Below, piece after piece: positions 44,055 to 53,599 of a stretch of DNA of 64,000 bases (position 1 is its first letter; every line of letters begins with the position of its first letter). A model generated the notes under the pieces. That model was not told the origin of the DNA, made no database searches, and saw only the letters and a program-made list of their open reading frames with translations. The position numbers and the translations under genes were made by a program. The stretch lies in assembly GCF_026810365.1 (NCBI RefSeq), contig NZ_CP113948.1:3311001-3375000 (forward strand), in the 5' to 3' direction. The stretch is from Flavobacterium praedii (GTDB taxonomy: Bacteria; Bacteroidota; Bacteroidia; Flavobacteriales; Flavobacteriaceae).

Positions 44055-44411
44055 ATGTCAAGAGACACACAACTGAAAGAACGCTGGGAACGGCTTGTCG
44101 ATATACTTTCCAATCAATTTTCGCAAGGAGAAGATTTAGATTTGGATGCTATTATTTATTTAATTGGAGTACAGGAACTCGGGAAGGTTCATCGTGAATA
44201 CAAAAAAGATGAAAAACTCAATTTGATGCACATTGCCATTTGCCGCTTATTGGAACCGTACGGATTTTATGAATTTGAATTTTTTGACGAAGACGGCTGG
44301 CCACATTATAAAGTAAAAGAAGAATTACCTCCTTTGAAAGCGGGGGAACAATCCGTTTTGATGAAAGAAGCAATTGTTAATTATTTCTTGGAAAGAGAAT
44401 TGATTGATTAG
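44055..44411 (+). CDS. Conserved hypothetical protein (118 aa)
   Basis: This soluble, acidic 118-aa protein is composed mainly of helices (RWERLVDILSNQFSQGEDLD, then MHIAICRLLEPYGFYEF). It has no signal peptide, membrane span or catalytic motif. I recognise no domain. It lies 120 nt upstream of pheS and in the same direction, but pheS has its own promoter at 44502-44509. Confidence 0.75.
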   Translation: MSRDTQLKERWERLVDILSNQFSQGEDLDLDAIIYLIGVQELGKVHREYKKDEKLNLMHIAICRLLEPYGFYEFEFFDEDGWPHYKVKEELPPLKAGEQSVLMKEAIVNYFLERELID

Positions 44412-44490
44412 GAATTAGTTGTAAGTGATTAGAAATTAGCTTTATTGTTAATTTTTTTTAGACTTATCACTAATTACTTTTCACGAATCA
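44412..44490. repeat. Word palindrome between the 44055 gene and pheS
   Basis: gtaagtgattagaaattag (44421-) is mirrored by cactaattacttttcac and gaatcacta near 44468-44492, in a degenerate inverted arrangement like the other gap elements. Confidence 0.5.
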
Positions 44491-44501
44491 CTAAAAAAAG
44501 C

Positions 44502-44509
44502 TAAATTTG
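44502..44509 (+). promoter_or_regulatory. -7 box of a predicted pheS promoter
   Basis: TAAATTTG matches TAnnTTTG and lies 22 nt before the pheS ATG. A TTTTC at 44478-44482 is at plausible spacing for a weak -33 element. Confidence 0.5.
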
Positions 44510-44531
44510 CACTCTCAATTACGGATCGAAA

Positions 44532-45551
44532 ATGATAGACAAGATAAAAGAATATATTGGCGAAGCACAGGCCTTCTCTACACAAAATCCTGCAGAATTA
44601 GAAGCATTTAGAATAAAATTCTTAGGAACTAAAGGATTGTTGAAAGACCTTTTTGCCGAATTCAAAAATGTACCAAATGACAAAAAAAAGGAATTTGGAC
44701 AAGTGATTAATTTACTCAAAACTTCTGCCGAAGATAAAGTAAAATCAATCCTAGAAACATTAGAAAACAAAGAAGAAAGTAAAGGGTTTTATGGCGATTT
44801 AACTCGTACAGCCGAACCTACAATTATTGGTTCTCGTCACCCAATTTCATTGGTAAAAAACCAAATTATTGATGTCTTTTCAAACATTGGATTCAACGTT
44901 TCCGAAGGACCAGAAATTGAGGACGATTGGCATAATTTTACGGCATTAAACTTGCCAGAATACCATCCGGCGCGTGATATGCAGGATACTTTTTTCATAC
45001 AAACCAACCCAGATATTTTGTTGCGTACGCACACTTCATCCGTGCAAGTGCGTTACATGGAGAACAATAAACCGCCTATTCGAACTATTTCTCCAGGGAG
45101 AGTTTTTCGTAATGAAGCTGTTTCTTCCCGTTCACACTGTATCTTTCACCAAGTGGAAGGATTGTATATTGACAAAGACGTGTCTTTTGCCGACTTGAAA
45201 CAAACCCTTTTGTATTTCACCAAAGAGATGTTTGGGAAATCAAAAATTCGTTTGCGTCCATCCTATTTTCCATTTACGGAACCAAGTGCGGAGGTCGATA
45301 TTTATTGGGGACTTAAGACCGAAACCGATTATCGTATCACCAAAGGAACAGGTTGGTTGGAAATTATGGGTTGCGGAATGGTAGATCCTAACGTACTTAA
45401 AAATTGCGACATCAATCCAGACGAATACAACGGTTTTGCATTCGGAATGGGAATTGAAAGAATTGCGATGTTGTTGTATCAAATTGGTGATATCCGTATG
45501 TTTTATGAAAATGACGTACGTTTCTTAGAGCAATTCAAATCAAGTATATAA
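44532..45551 (+). CDS. pheS: Phenylalanine--tRNA ligase alpha subunit
   Basis: This 339-aa protein is standard length. It has an N-terminal coiled-coil (~residues 1-85) and class II motifs: [25 protein letters not shown] (motif 2, F(R/K)xE), a [11 protein letters not shown] segment and [15 protein letters not shown] (motif 3). It charges tRNA-Phe together with PheT; pheT is not adjacent here. Confidence 0.96.
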   Translation: MIDKIKEYIGEAQAFSTQNPAELEAFRIKFLGTKGLLKDLFAEFKNVPNDKKKEFGQVINLLKTSAEDKVKSILETLENKEESKGFYGDLTRTAEPTIIGSRHPISLVKNQIIDVFSNIGFNVSEGPEIEDDWHNFTALNLPEYHPARDMQDTFFIQTNPDILLRTHTSSVQVRYMENNKPPIRTISPGRVFRNEAVSSRSHCIFHQVEGLYIDKDVSFADLKQTLLYFTKEMFGKSKIRLRPSYFPFTEPSAEVDIYWGLKTETDYRITKGTGWLEIMGCGMVDPNVLKNCDINPDEYNGFAFGMGIERIAMLLYQIGDIRMFYENDVRFLEQFKSSI

Positions 45552-45577
45552 AGATTTTAGATTAACGATTTTTATTA
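45552..45577. repeat. Left arm of an outer word palindrome after pheS
   Basis: agattttagattaacgattt begins directly after the pheS stop and is the reverse complement (with small differences) of aaatcgttaatct and ctaaaatct at 45831-45873. Confidence 0.6.
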
Positions 45578-45590
45578 TCATAATCCAGAA

Positions 45591-45670
45591 AAGGAGCTAT
45601 TTCCAGCTGTCCACAATATCTTTTATGCCGAACACCGGCATAAAAGGATATTTGCTCCCATCTGGGCTAG
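45591..45670 (+). repeat. ~80-bp hairpin element, copy 2 (same family as 18402-18465)
   Basis: aaggagctatttccagctgt leads into a perfect hairpin cttttatgccg / cggcataaaag (45620-45646), then gatatttgctcccatctggg and gctag. The frame matches the copy at 18402-18465, though the stem sequence is different. It is nested within the pheS-45874 gap between the arms of the outer palindrome. Confidence 0.7.
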
Positions 45671-45708
45671 GGAATTCCGTAATCAATATATTTAGTGGAA
45701 TAGATTAT

Positions 45709-45785
45709 CCTGCAAGGTTTTTTTAACCTTGTAGGAATTACATAAAAGACAAACACCTACAAGGTCTGGAAAAAGACCTTGCAGG
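45709..45785. repeat. Double palindrome element (cctgcaagg / ccttgtagg), copy 1
   Basis: Two palindromes face each other: 45709-45735 (cctgcaaggtt ... aaccttgtagg) and 45756-45785 (cctacaaggtct ... agaccttgcagg). The second is the reverse complement of the first apart from the loop. The same arrangement is found at 56732-56810. This is the design of a BIME made of two inverted REP units. Confidence 0.8.
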
Positions 45786-45830
45786 AAAGCAAAAAACAAA
45801 ACATACAAGCGTTTTTTAATTTTAGAAGTT

Positions 45831-45873
45831 TAAATCTAAAATCTAAAATCGTTAATCTGTAATCAAAGATCAA
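45831..45873. repeat. Right arm of the outer word palindrome before the 45874 gene
   Basis: taaatctaaaatctaaaatc is followed by gttaatctgtaatcaaagat and the ATG of the next gene. It pairs with the left arm at 45552-45577 and so encloses two other repeat elements. Confidence 0.6.
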
Positions 45874-46281
45874 ATGAAATCTGACATCACCATCCCCGAA
45901 GTAGAAAACGTATTCCTTGCTGCCGTTCAAGAATGGAGCGATGATTTTATGGAGAAAGTATGGTATGCCTATTTGATAAATGACAGTGATTTTCAATTGG
46001 ACAGCGTAATGGTAGTTTCTAAAGCTTTTGGTACGATTGACGGAGAAATGAAAAAAACATCACTTTTGCGTCACGCTTTTATAGAAGTTCCAGCAGTCTC
46101 GGTAGTAAAAATCGAAATGATTGAAAAAAGTGTTTTGGCACTCAACAATGAGTTTATGGTGACTTATTTCATCGGCAACACCTTATACGATAAAAAATTT
46201 ATTTTCAAAGCCAATTCTATCAATGAAACTGCAGTAGAAGAAGTACCTCTTTTATTCGTAGATGGAGTGGTAGTGTATTAA
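45874..46281 (+). CDS. Conserved hypothetical protein (135 aa)
   Basis: This soluble 135-aa protein mixes helix and strand (ENVFLAAVQEWSDDFMEKVW, then DSVMVVSKAFGTIDG). It ends in short hydrophobic segments (LLFVDGVVVY) and has no signal peptide. No known domain was identified. Its position downstream of pheS across a repeat-filled gap may be chance. A terminator follows at 46312-46340. Confidence 0.7.
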   Translation: MKSDITIPEVENVFLAAVQEWSDDFMEKVWYAYLINDSDFQLDSVMVVSKAFGTIDGEMKKTSLLRHAFIEVPAVSVVKIEMIEKSVLALNNEFMVTYFIGNTLYDKKFIFKANSINETAVEEVPLLFVDGVVVY

Positions 46282-46311
46282 AAAACAGCGCTTTATATTC
46301 TAAAATTTAAT

Positions 46312-46340
46312 AAAACTTTCCAAAATATGGAAAGTTTTTT
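46312..46340 (+). terminator. Intrinsic terminator after the 45874 gene
   Basis: aaaactttcc and ggaaagtttt pair around aaaatat and are followed by T residues. Confidence 0.75.
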
Positions 46341-46429
46341 GTTTTAAAAAAGTTGGCAGTCCTTGAAAACACTATAAATGGTAATTTAGGCACAAGTATT
46401 GATTTTGATTTTTCGTAAAATCAAATATC

Positions 46430-49400
46430 ATGAAAAAAACTTTATTTTATTTTTTACTTCTCTTCTTAACGACAAGTAAAATATTGGCTACGGGCGAACC
46501 GTCTACGTATTTTCAAATTTATCTTTCTCCAAACAACGATGCTGTAAAGAGGGACGTTTGTCTAATAGTCACGGCTATTTATGATGACACCCAATTTGAA
46601 ATTATTGATGATGGAGCTGATGGTGACACCGATGATAGTAAGACGGGTGTATTGAAAGCTGGACAAAGTTACATTCTGTACATCAAAGACAACGGTATCA
46701 ATGATGATGCCCGTTATGCTTCTGGCGGAGTTCTAAAATGGGATGGAGATTATTTTATTATTAAATCAAATAAATTAGTCTACGCTTCCCAAAGTACCAA
46801 TAGCGATTGGCAACACGATTGGGTTCCTAGTGTCGATAAAAGTTCAATTGGACAAAAATTCATAGTTTATGCTCCAATGATTAGTTCTTCAAATCGGGAT
46901 ATTAATGTGTTTGCTTATCAGGATAATACAGAGGTTCAGTTTCATAAAATTTCTACACAAGCCAAAACCAATACCGGATTTACGGATGTAAACTCAGAAA
47001 ATCCAATTCTAATTTTCAGTAAGAATTTAAACATAGGGCAAGACCTTATTTACAGTTCCGCCGAAGGGAAGAATGTTATGATATCTGGCGAAACGTATGT
47101 TGTTACTTCCAATAAACCCATTACGGTTCAATACGGAGCATTATTTCAAAACGAAAGAGATGGGGGTGGTTATGTACCTACATCTAATGGTAGTTCCTCA
47201 GGTGAATTGCTGTATTTTGGAGTGCCTTATCAATCTGGGGGTGAACAAGAAATCCGAATTGTAAGTTGGGATGATTCGAATGCCATAAAATTGGATCGAT
47301 ACTCCAATGGGAATTGGGTTGCTGTCAAAAGTTTCACCCTAAATAAATCAAAAGCAGGGGACTGGGTTGGAAGAACAGATGGAAATGTTTCATACAATAC
47401 CGTTTTTAGAATCAGTTGCAGTCCAGGTAAAAAAGTATCTGTTTTTGAAGGGAATTGGTTTGAAACGGGTTCTCCAGGAACTTCCGATATGGCTACTATG
47501 GTTTCTTCAGACAATGGAACTTCGGCTGGAAAAAATTTCTTGGCCTACATTCCGCCACCAGGCAACGAAGCAAATGCAGTCGATCCTTTTACAGGCTTAA
47601 AATTTGGAGGTCAATTTTCGCATTTGTACTTGTTTTCAAAAAATGGTGCAACGGTAACAATAAAAGATGCCAATAGCGACGGGAAAAAGTTCAAGAAAAC
47701 CTATACAATTCTTCCAGAACGTTATGCCGATTGCTCCATAAGTTTAGCGGAATGGAAGGCAATTTATAACGGTACAGGAACCAATTCGGGTCCGGATAAA
47801 CCCTATTTATCCGTGACCAGTGATGCTGATATTTCTGTAATGAATAGTAATTTCAACGACAATTGGATGTGCTATACCGGAAGTTCTCTTGGTCATTCGT
47901 TTACCCAAACGGGTTTCATAAATGACAATACTTTGATTCCTACTGAAAAGGCAAAAGCGGTTTCTGTCATTACTACGACTTCAGAAGTTACAGAACCATT
48001 AATTGAAGTTATTGTTCAAGATGGATTAAAAGTGATTGATTCTAGAATAATTGATTCAAATAATCAAAGCACAATTGGAGAAATTCAAGAACTTACCGAC
48101 AAAACTAAAGTAGTATTTAACGACCTTAAAACCTTAGAACCTAACGCTGTTTACTCAGTTGAAACTACTGTTGTTGCTACAGTCGGGGCAAATAATGGGG
48201 AGATTTTAAGTCAAACTATTAATGCAACAATTGAAACCATTATTACAGGAAAAATAAATAATGAAATTCAACAATCTACTATTGCAAATTCTATTTCTGT
48301 AAATACAAGAAACACTTCAAAATTGATTTTTTCTCATTTTGAAGATACCGTTTTCAATTTGAATGCAACAAATTCATGGACATTAAGTTGGGTGGACATT
48401 AATTCAGATGGTTGGGACGATTTGTTTGTAACTGATACAGATTTAACGGCTCCCAATTCCATTTTCATGAATAACAAAAAAGGAGGTTTCACAACAGGAC
48501 AAGTACTACCAGAAGCGGGAATTTCTATGAGTAATACTTGGTCAGATACAGATAATGATGGAGACCCAGATTTATTGGTATTGAACAATACAAGAACTTC
48601 AAATAGTTTTTATAGAAATGATAAAGGGACTCTTGTTTTAGACAACACAAAAGCATTTACTAAAGACGTTTCTTATTATCACGGCGGTACTTTTGCAGAT
48701 TATGATAATGACAACAAAGTCGATTTGTTTATGTGCAATTATTTTCCAACGAAATACAATGAATTGCATAAAAATAATGTCAATGGAACTTTTAGTAAAG
48801 TCACCACCGAAGCAATCCCTCTAGAAGCCAATTCTTCTTTGGGACCAACATGGGCAGATTATGATCAAGATGGTTTTATGGATTTATTTGTTCCTAATGG
48901 AATTGGGAAAAATAATTCTTTATTTCATAATGATGGAAACGGAACATTTTCAAAAGCTAATAATGTTATTAATGCCGAGGGCGGAAAATCTGTAGGAAGC
49001 TGTTGGGGTGATATAGACAATGACGGTGATTTGGATTTGTTTGTAACCAACTCAAATAGTACTACTAATTTTTTATATAAAAATAACGGAAAAGGAAGTT
49101 TTGAAAAAATTTCAAATTCGGTTGTAAATCAAGGAGGAAGCTCACACGGTTGTAGCTTTGCTGATATTGATAATGATGGTGATTTGGATTTGTTTGTAAC
49201 CAATGATAAAAGTCGAAAATATCTGTATTTTAATGACGGCAAAGGAAATTTCACTGAAGATCAAAGTGAAATGATTACGTTTAATTTTGGATTATCATTT
49301 GGCCATTCTTGGAGTGATTTTGATCATGATGGTGATTTAGATTTAGCCGTCGCCACACATTCGAATCAAAAAAACCACATTTTTGTAAACAACGGAAATG

Positions 49401-51061
49401 CCAACAATTGGGTAGAATTCAAATTAAAAGCGACAGTTAGTAACGGATCTTCAATTGGAGCCAAAATTAGTACTCATACTACAAATGGTATACAATATAG
49501 AGAAATAAACAGTCAAAGCGGTTTTGGAGGACAGAGTTCTTATAACCAGCATTTTGGTTTGGGAGCTACAACTGTCATAGATTCAGTTGAAGTAAAATGG
49601 CCAAGCGGAATAAGACAAATAGTAAAAAATGTAGCTATCAATTCAATAGTTGAAATTACGGAACCGTATCAGCAAAAAGTAAATGGTTTGGTTTATTTTG
49701 ACACAAATAATGACGGACAAAAACAAGCAGAAGAACCAATTATTACTCGGGCAGGTATAAAAATCATGCCAATGGATAGTAAAGTTTATTCAGATGTCAA
49801 TGGGTTATTTAGCTTTTTTAGTACGGATAAAAAATGTAATCTAAGCATACTTGAAGAAAATGGTTTGTCTGCTTCAGTAACCGCAAAAGAAATAGATCTT
49901 ACAACTTACAATGTTGCAGATGTAATAGAAATTCCTGCGATTCCAGTTTGTAGCACTTCAGATTTGAAATTGAGTATGGGAGGAACTGCGATACGAAAAG
50001 GATATTCTAATGGACAATTTAATATTGTAGCAACAAACCAAACCAGAAATGTTGCACAAAACTTTACAGTGAATTTTGTAGCACCATCAGCTATTACAAT
50101 TCAAAACCCATCGATACCGTATTCTCAACAGCAATCCTTTGTCGAAAACGGGATTACTTATAATAGATATTCATGGTCCATAAGTAATTTGAATGCGTTC
50201 GAAAACAAAACAATTTCATTCTCTCATGGCAATGATGCTTCGGTTCAAATCGGGAATACATTTGTATTTAAAGGAGAGATTCTTTCGCCGGATACGGATT
50301 GTACACCATTAAATAATCTTGTTGAACAAACCTATTTGGTTTATGGAGCCATCGATCCAAATGATATTTTGGTTTCTCCAAAAGGATATGGAGAAGAAGG
50401 ATATATTTTGTCAGACCAAGTTTTAAATTATACCATTCGATTTGAGAATGTTGGAAATTTCCCTGCTCAAAAAGTGATTATAGTAGATGAATTGTCTGCC
50501 GAATTGGATATTAATTCCTTAAAAGTGATGGCATCAAGTCATGAAAATGTAAAAACTGAAATTGTAGGCAGAGAAGTGAAATTTACTTGGGATCCAATCA
50601 ATTTGCCTTCTTCAATAGAAAACAGTTCAGAGGGGCAAGGTTATATTTCGTTTTCTGTGCAACCAATAGCGGGATTGAATTCGGAGACTAAGATTGTAAA
50701 TACGGCAAGTATTCAATTTGATCAAGATGCTGCATTGGCAACAAACAAAGTTATCAATACGATTCAATCCAAAACGGTTGAGAATGATTTGGTAGTAGTC
50801 AAAATGTATCCAAATCCAGTCAATGATGTTGTATTTGTAAGCCTAAGACATGAAAAAGGAAATGAATTTACAACAAAATTAATTTCTAAAGTTTCAATAA
50901 TAACAATGCAAGGAATCACCGTTTTAGAAAAGAAATTTGAAAACGAGACCGAGATTAGAATGGATTTGCCTTTGGAATTACATGGTTTCTATTTTGTAAA
51001 AATAATGGATTCTGAGGGTCAAAGTCATGTTGAAAAAATGATTGTCAAGGATCGTTTTTGA
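46430..51061 (+). CDS. Large secreted FG-GAP/ASPIC protein with T9SS sorting domain
   Basis: This 1543-aa protein starts with a signal peptide. Residues ~140-500 resemble the N-terminal IgGFc-binding-type domain (FIVYAPMISSSNRDINVFAY). From ~650 to 975 are seven FG-GAP/VCBS repeats with calcium-type loops such as DINSDGWDDLF, DTDNDGDPDLL, DYDNDNKVDLF, DIDNDGDLDLF (twice) and DFDHDGDLDLA. An ASPIC/UnbV-like block follows (~990-1080), then an SdrD-B-like segment (GLVYFDTNNDGQKQAEEP), a DUF11-like region, and a T9SS type A domain (~1465-1543, KMYPNPVNDVV). It is probably exported by the gliding-associated secretion system and displayed or released as an adhesin. Confidence 0.88.
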   Translation: MKKTLFYFLLLFLTTSKILATGEPSTYFQIYLSPNNDAVKRDVCLIVTAIYDDTQFEIIDDGADGDTDDSKTGVLKAGQSYILYIKDNGINDDARYASGGVLKWDGDYFIIKSNKLVYASQSTNSDWQHDWVPSVDKSSIGQKFIVYAPMISSSNRDINVFAYQDNTEVQFHKISTQAKTNTGFTDVNSENPILIFSKNLNIGQDLIYSSAEGKNVMISGETYVVTSNKPITVQYGALFQNERDGGGYVPTSNGSSSGELLYFGVPYQSGGEQEIRIVSWDDSNAIKLDRYSNGNWVAVKSFTLNKSKAGDWVGRTDGNVSYNTVFRISCSPGKKVSVFEGNWFETGSPGTSDMATMVSSDNGTSAGKNFLAYIPPPGNEANAVDPFTGLKFGGQFSHLYLFSKNGATVTIKDANSDGKKFKKTYTILPERYADCSISLAEWKAIYNGTGTNSGPDKPYLSVTSDADISVMNSNFNDNWMCYTGSSLGHSFTQTGFINDNTLIPTEKAKAVSVITTTSEVTEPLIEVIVQDGLKVIDSRIIDSNNQSTIGEIQELTDKTKVVFNDLKTLEPNAVYSVETTVVATVGANNGEILSQTINATIETIITGKINNEIQQSTIANSISVNTRNTSKLIFSHFEDTVFNLNATNSWTLSWVDINSDGWDDLFVTDTDLTAPNSIFMNNKKGGFTTGQVLPEAGISMSNTWSDTDNDGDPDLLVLNNTRTSNSFYRNDKGTLVLDNTKAFTKDVSYYHGGTFADYDNDNKVDLFMCNYFPTKYNELHKNNVNGTFSKVTTEAIPLEANSSLGPTWADYDQDGFMDLFVPNGIGKNNSLFHNDGNGTFSKANNVINAEGGKSVGSCWGDIDNDGDLDLFVTNSNSTTNFLYKNNGKGSFEKISNSVVNQGGSSHGCSFADIDNDGDLDLFVTNDKSRKYLYFNDGKGNFTEDQSEMITFNFGLSFGHSWSDFDHDGDLDLAVATHSNQKNHIFVNNGNANNWVEFKLKATVSNGSSIGAKISTHTTNGIQYREINSQSGFGGQSSYNQHFGLGATTVIDSVEVKWPSGIRQIVKNVAINSIVEITEPYQQKVNGLVYFDTNNDGQKQAEEPIITRAGIKIMPMDSKVYSDVNGLFSFFSTDKKCNLSILEENGLSASVTAKEIDLTTYNVADVIEIPAIPVCSTSDLKLSMGGTAIRKGYSNGQFNIVATNQTRNVAQNFTVNFVAPSAITIQNPSIPYSQQQSFVENGITYNRYSWSISNLNAFENKTISFSHGNDASVQIGNTFVFKGEILSPDTDCTPLNNLVEQTYLVYGAIDPNDILVSPKGYGEEGYILSDQVLNYTIRFENVGNFPAQKVIIVDELSAELDINSLKVMASSHENVKTEIVGREVKFTWDPINLPSSIENSSEGQGYISFSVQPIAGLNSETKIVNTASIQFDQDAALATNKVINTIQSKTVENDLVVVKMYPNPVNDVVFVSLRHEKGNEFTTKLISKVSIITMQGITVLEKKFENETEIRMDLPLELHGFYFVKIMDSEGQSHVEKMIVKDRF

Positions 51062-51077
51062 TGTATCCCAAAACGAC

Positions 51078-51116
51078 AAAAGGCCCTATTTAAAAATTTT
51101 AAATAGGGCCTTTTTA
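51078..51116. terminator. Bidirectional terminator between the T9SS protein and gpsA
   Basis: aaaaggccctatttaaaa and ttttaaatagggcctttt form an 18-bp stem with almost no loop and A and T tails on either side, serving the two convergent genes. Confidence 0.85.
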
Positions 51117-51134
51117 TGTTTATTAAAATAGGTG

Positions 51135-52130
51135 TTAATCCAATTCCTCAGTCAATTTTTTAAATACCGTTTTAGCTTCTTTTCCTTCATATAAAATAGC
51201 ATAAACAGCATCGATTATTGGTGTTTTGGCTCCATAACCTTGGTTGAGTTTATAAGCACTTTTTACGGCATAATAGCCTTCGGCAACCATACTCATTTCC
51301 ATTTGTGCCGATTTTACTGTGTATCCTTTTCCAATCATATTACCAAACATTCTATTTCTCGAAAAAACAGAATAACCCGTAACCAATAAATCGCCCAAAT
51401 AAGCCGAATCATTGATATTTCGCTTCATTTTATGCACTTTCTTGATGAATTTTTTCATCTCCCGAATTGCATTACTCATGATAACCGATTGAAAATTATC
51501 ACCATAACCTAATCCATGTGCAATACCAGCGGCAATGGCGTAAATGTTTTTAAGCATTGCGGCATATTCGGTTCCGATAATGTCATCAGTAATTTTTGCT
51601 TTGATATAATTACCTGATAAATTTTTGGCAACAATCGAAGCTTTTGCAGGATCGCCACAAGCAATGGTTAAGTAAGATAGTCTTTCCAAAGCAACTTCTT
51701 CTGCGTGACAAGGACCGGTAATTACACCAATATTGTAATACGGAATGTCATATTGAAAATGAAAATGTTCACCAACAATCAAACTGGTTTCAGGAACAAT
51801 TCCTTTTATGGCAGAAAAAATTATTTTGTCTTTTAGGGAAACAGTTAATTTTGCTAATTCACCATCTAAGAAAGCAGACGGTATAGCAAAAATAATATAA
51901 TCTGCGTATGCAACCGCTTCGTTTATATCATTGGTAAGTTTGAGTTTTGCGTTGTCAAACTCAACAGAACTTAAATAATTTGGATTGTGTTTGTGTGTTT
52001 TAATGTGTTCTATTGCAGCATCATTTCGCATATACCATGCAATCTCAGGAAGATTTACGCACAACATTTTTGCTATAGCAGTTGCCCAGCTCCCACCACC
52101 AATTACTGCAAATTTTAAATTATCGGCCAT
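51135..52130 (-). CDS. gpsA: Glycerol-3-phosphate dehydrogenase, NAD(P)+-type
   Basis: The protein is 331 aa from MADNLKFAVIGGG; an upstream ATG adds 7 residues. The nucleotide motif GGGSWATAIA is followed by FSAIKGI, ITGPCHAEEVA and the catalytic Lys in MLKNIYAIAAGIAHGLGYGDN. It reduces dihydroxyacetone phosphate to sn-glycerol 3-phosphate for phospholipid synthesis. It is a single gene with a terminator shared with its convergent neighbour. Confidence 0.94.
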   Translation of the reverse strand: MADNLKFAVIGGGSWATAIAKMLCVNLPEIAWYMRNDAAIEHIKTHKHNPNYLSSVEFDNAKLKLTNDINEAVAYADYIIFAIPSAFLDGELAKLTVSLKDKIIFSAIKGIVPETSLIVGEHFHFQYDIPYYNIGVITGPCHAEEVALERLSYLTIACGDPAKASIVAKNLSGNYIKAKITDDIIGTEYAAMLKNIYAIAAGIAHGLGYGDNFQSVIMSNAIREMKKFIKKVHKMKRNINDSAYLGDLLVTGYSVFSRNRMFGNMIGKGYTVKSAQMEMSMVAEGYYAVKSAYKLNQGYGAKTPIIDAVYAILYEGKEAKTVFKKLTEELD

Positions 52131-52370
52131 TTTTTTATTAAATTTAATCAAAAGTACTTAAAAATATACCAATAATACAAATTAATTTTTTTTGCGAAGC
52201 CTAGAATTTAGGGGGCTATATAAATATTTTATTAAAAAATTAAAATATTTATATTTTTTTTAGATTTTACACAATATAAATACAATACTTACGTTGTAAG
52301 TGATTATAAATAAATTGTTTAGAATTTTAAATATGAAAATTGAGTTAGTTAGTTTTGTTTTAGTATTTTA
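52131..52370. other. AT-rich gap upstream of gpsA
   Basis: The gap has no recognisable gene. Near 52222-52251 the words ataaatattttattaaaa and aaattaaaatatttat form an AT palindrome, and acttacgttgtaagt is a short dyad around 52289-52303. A 12-codon frame (ATG at 52333) ends directly at the terminator; I treat it as chance. The gpsA promoter should lie here, but I could not place it with confidence. Confidence 0.4.
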
Positions 52371-52412
52371 AAAAGGCGTTCTTGTTGGTTAAGTGAACGC
52401 CTTTTTTTTATG
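52371..52412. terminator. Intrinsic terminator downstream of the iron alcohol dehydrogenase
   Basis: aaaaggcgttc and gaacgcctttt form an 11-bp stem with A/T runs on both sides. It mainly serves the minus-strand alcohol dehydrogenase gene. Confidence 0.8.
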
Positions 52413-52431
52413 TATTATTTTATTGTAGCAA

Positions 52432-53595
52432 TTAATAACTCATCGTTACAATTTCTTTCACTTTTTCTAAAGTAATATTTTGCTTTTCTCCTAGAGCTTT
52501 CCAGCCTCTTTTCTCAAAACGGTCCACTATAAAATCAGCTGTTTTTTCGATATTTTCTGCATTTTCAGATAACAAGGTTTTCATTCCCATTGTATGAAAG
52601 AAAGCTACAGTTTTATCTATGGCAGCCAAAGCAATTTCTTCTTCAGTACCCGTTAAATTGAATACGCGTTTTCCGTATTGTGCTAATTTTCGTTTTTTAG
52701 TTTCAAACATAACTTTGTATAAGTTTGGTCCTATAATAGCCAATGTACGGGCATGGTCAATTCCGTAAAGTGCTGTCAATTCATGACCAATCATGTGAGT
52801 AGCCCAATCACTTGGAACTCCTTTTTGTATCAAACCGTTCAATGCCATCGTACAACTCCACATAAAATTAGAAGCCAAAGCATAATCGGTTGGTTTTTCT
52901 ACTACATCTGGTCCTATTTGAAGTAAGGTTTGCAAAATACTTTCCGCAATTCGATCTTGCAGATATCCTTCGTGTACATACGTTAGATATTGTTCGAGAA
53001 CGTGTGTATACGCATCTACAACTCCATTTTGCAATTGTCTTTTTGGTAAAGAAGCAATTACCGTTGGATCACAAATTGAAAACTTTGGAAATAAAGCCGC
53101 ACCTCCAAAATCTAATTTTTCTTGAGTAGCAGCAATAGTTACCACGGATCCCGAATTCATTTCACTTCCCGTTGCAGGCAAAGTTAATACGGTACCAAAC
53201 GGAATTACATTTGATCCTTCTTTAAAAATAATTCTCTTTTTAAGAATATCAATTGGGTCTCCTTCAAAAGGAACGGCTGCCGAAATAAATTTTACTCCGT
53301 CAATAACGCTTCCGCCACCAACAGCTAGAATAAAATCAATTTTTTGTTCTCTGATGATTGCAACGGCTTTCATCAAAGTCTCAAAATGTGGATTGGCTTC
53401 AATTCCTCCAAATTCAACAATTTCATATCCTTCCAAACTTTTGCGAACTTGCTCGTGGATTCCATTTTTAAAAATACTTCCTCCACCATATGCAAGAAGA
53501 ATTTTTGCATTGGCAGGAATCAGTGTTGGTAATTTTTCTATTTGTCCTTTTCCAAAAACCAATTTGGTAGGATTGTATAATTCGAAATTTAACAT
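52432..53595 (-). CDS. Iron-containing alcohol dehydrogenase, YqhD-like
   Basis: This 387-aa protein has GGGS (AVGGGSVIDGVKF) for cofactor binding. The metal ligands are Asp and His in NGVVDAYTHVLEQY, and two further His in MIGHELTALYGIDHARTLAI. It resembles the NADPH-dependent butanol dehydrogenase/aldehyde reductase YqhD branch, which removes toxic short-chain aldehydes. The next gene upstream is a DJ-1/PfpI-type protein, also linked to aldehyde or glyoxal stress. Confidence 0.92.
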   Translation of the reverse strand: MLNFELYNPTKLVFGKGQIEKLPTLIPANAKILLAYGGGSIFKNGIHEQVRKSLEGYEIVEFGGIEANPHFETLMKAVAIIREQKIDFILAVGGGSVIDGVKFISAAVPFEGDPIDILKKRIIFKEGSNVIPFGTVLTLPATGSEMNSGSVVTIAATQEKLDFGGAALFPKFSICDPTVIASLPKRQLQNGVVDAYTHVLEQYLTYVHEGYLQDRIAESILQTLLQIGPDVVEKPTDYALASNFMWSCTMALNGLIQKGVPSDWATHMIGHELTALYGIDHARTLAIIGPNLYKVMFETKKRKLAQYGKRVFNLTGTEEEIALAAIDKTVAFFHTMGMKTLLSENAENIEKTADFIVDRFEKRGWKALGEKQNITLEKVKEIVTMSY

Positions 53596-53599
53596 GATG

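Noticed and set aside
52333..52371. 12-codon frame ending at the terminator upstream of gpsA
   Set aside because: It is too short to judge, has no conserved composition, and the hairpin is already explained as the terminator of the alcohol dehydrogenase gene.
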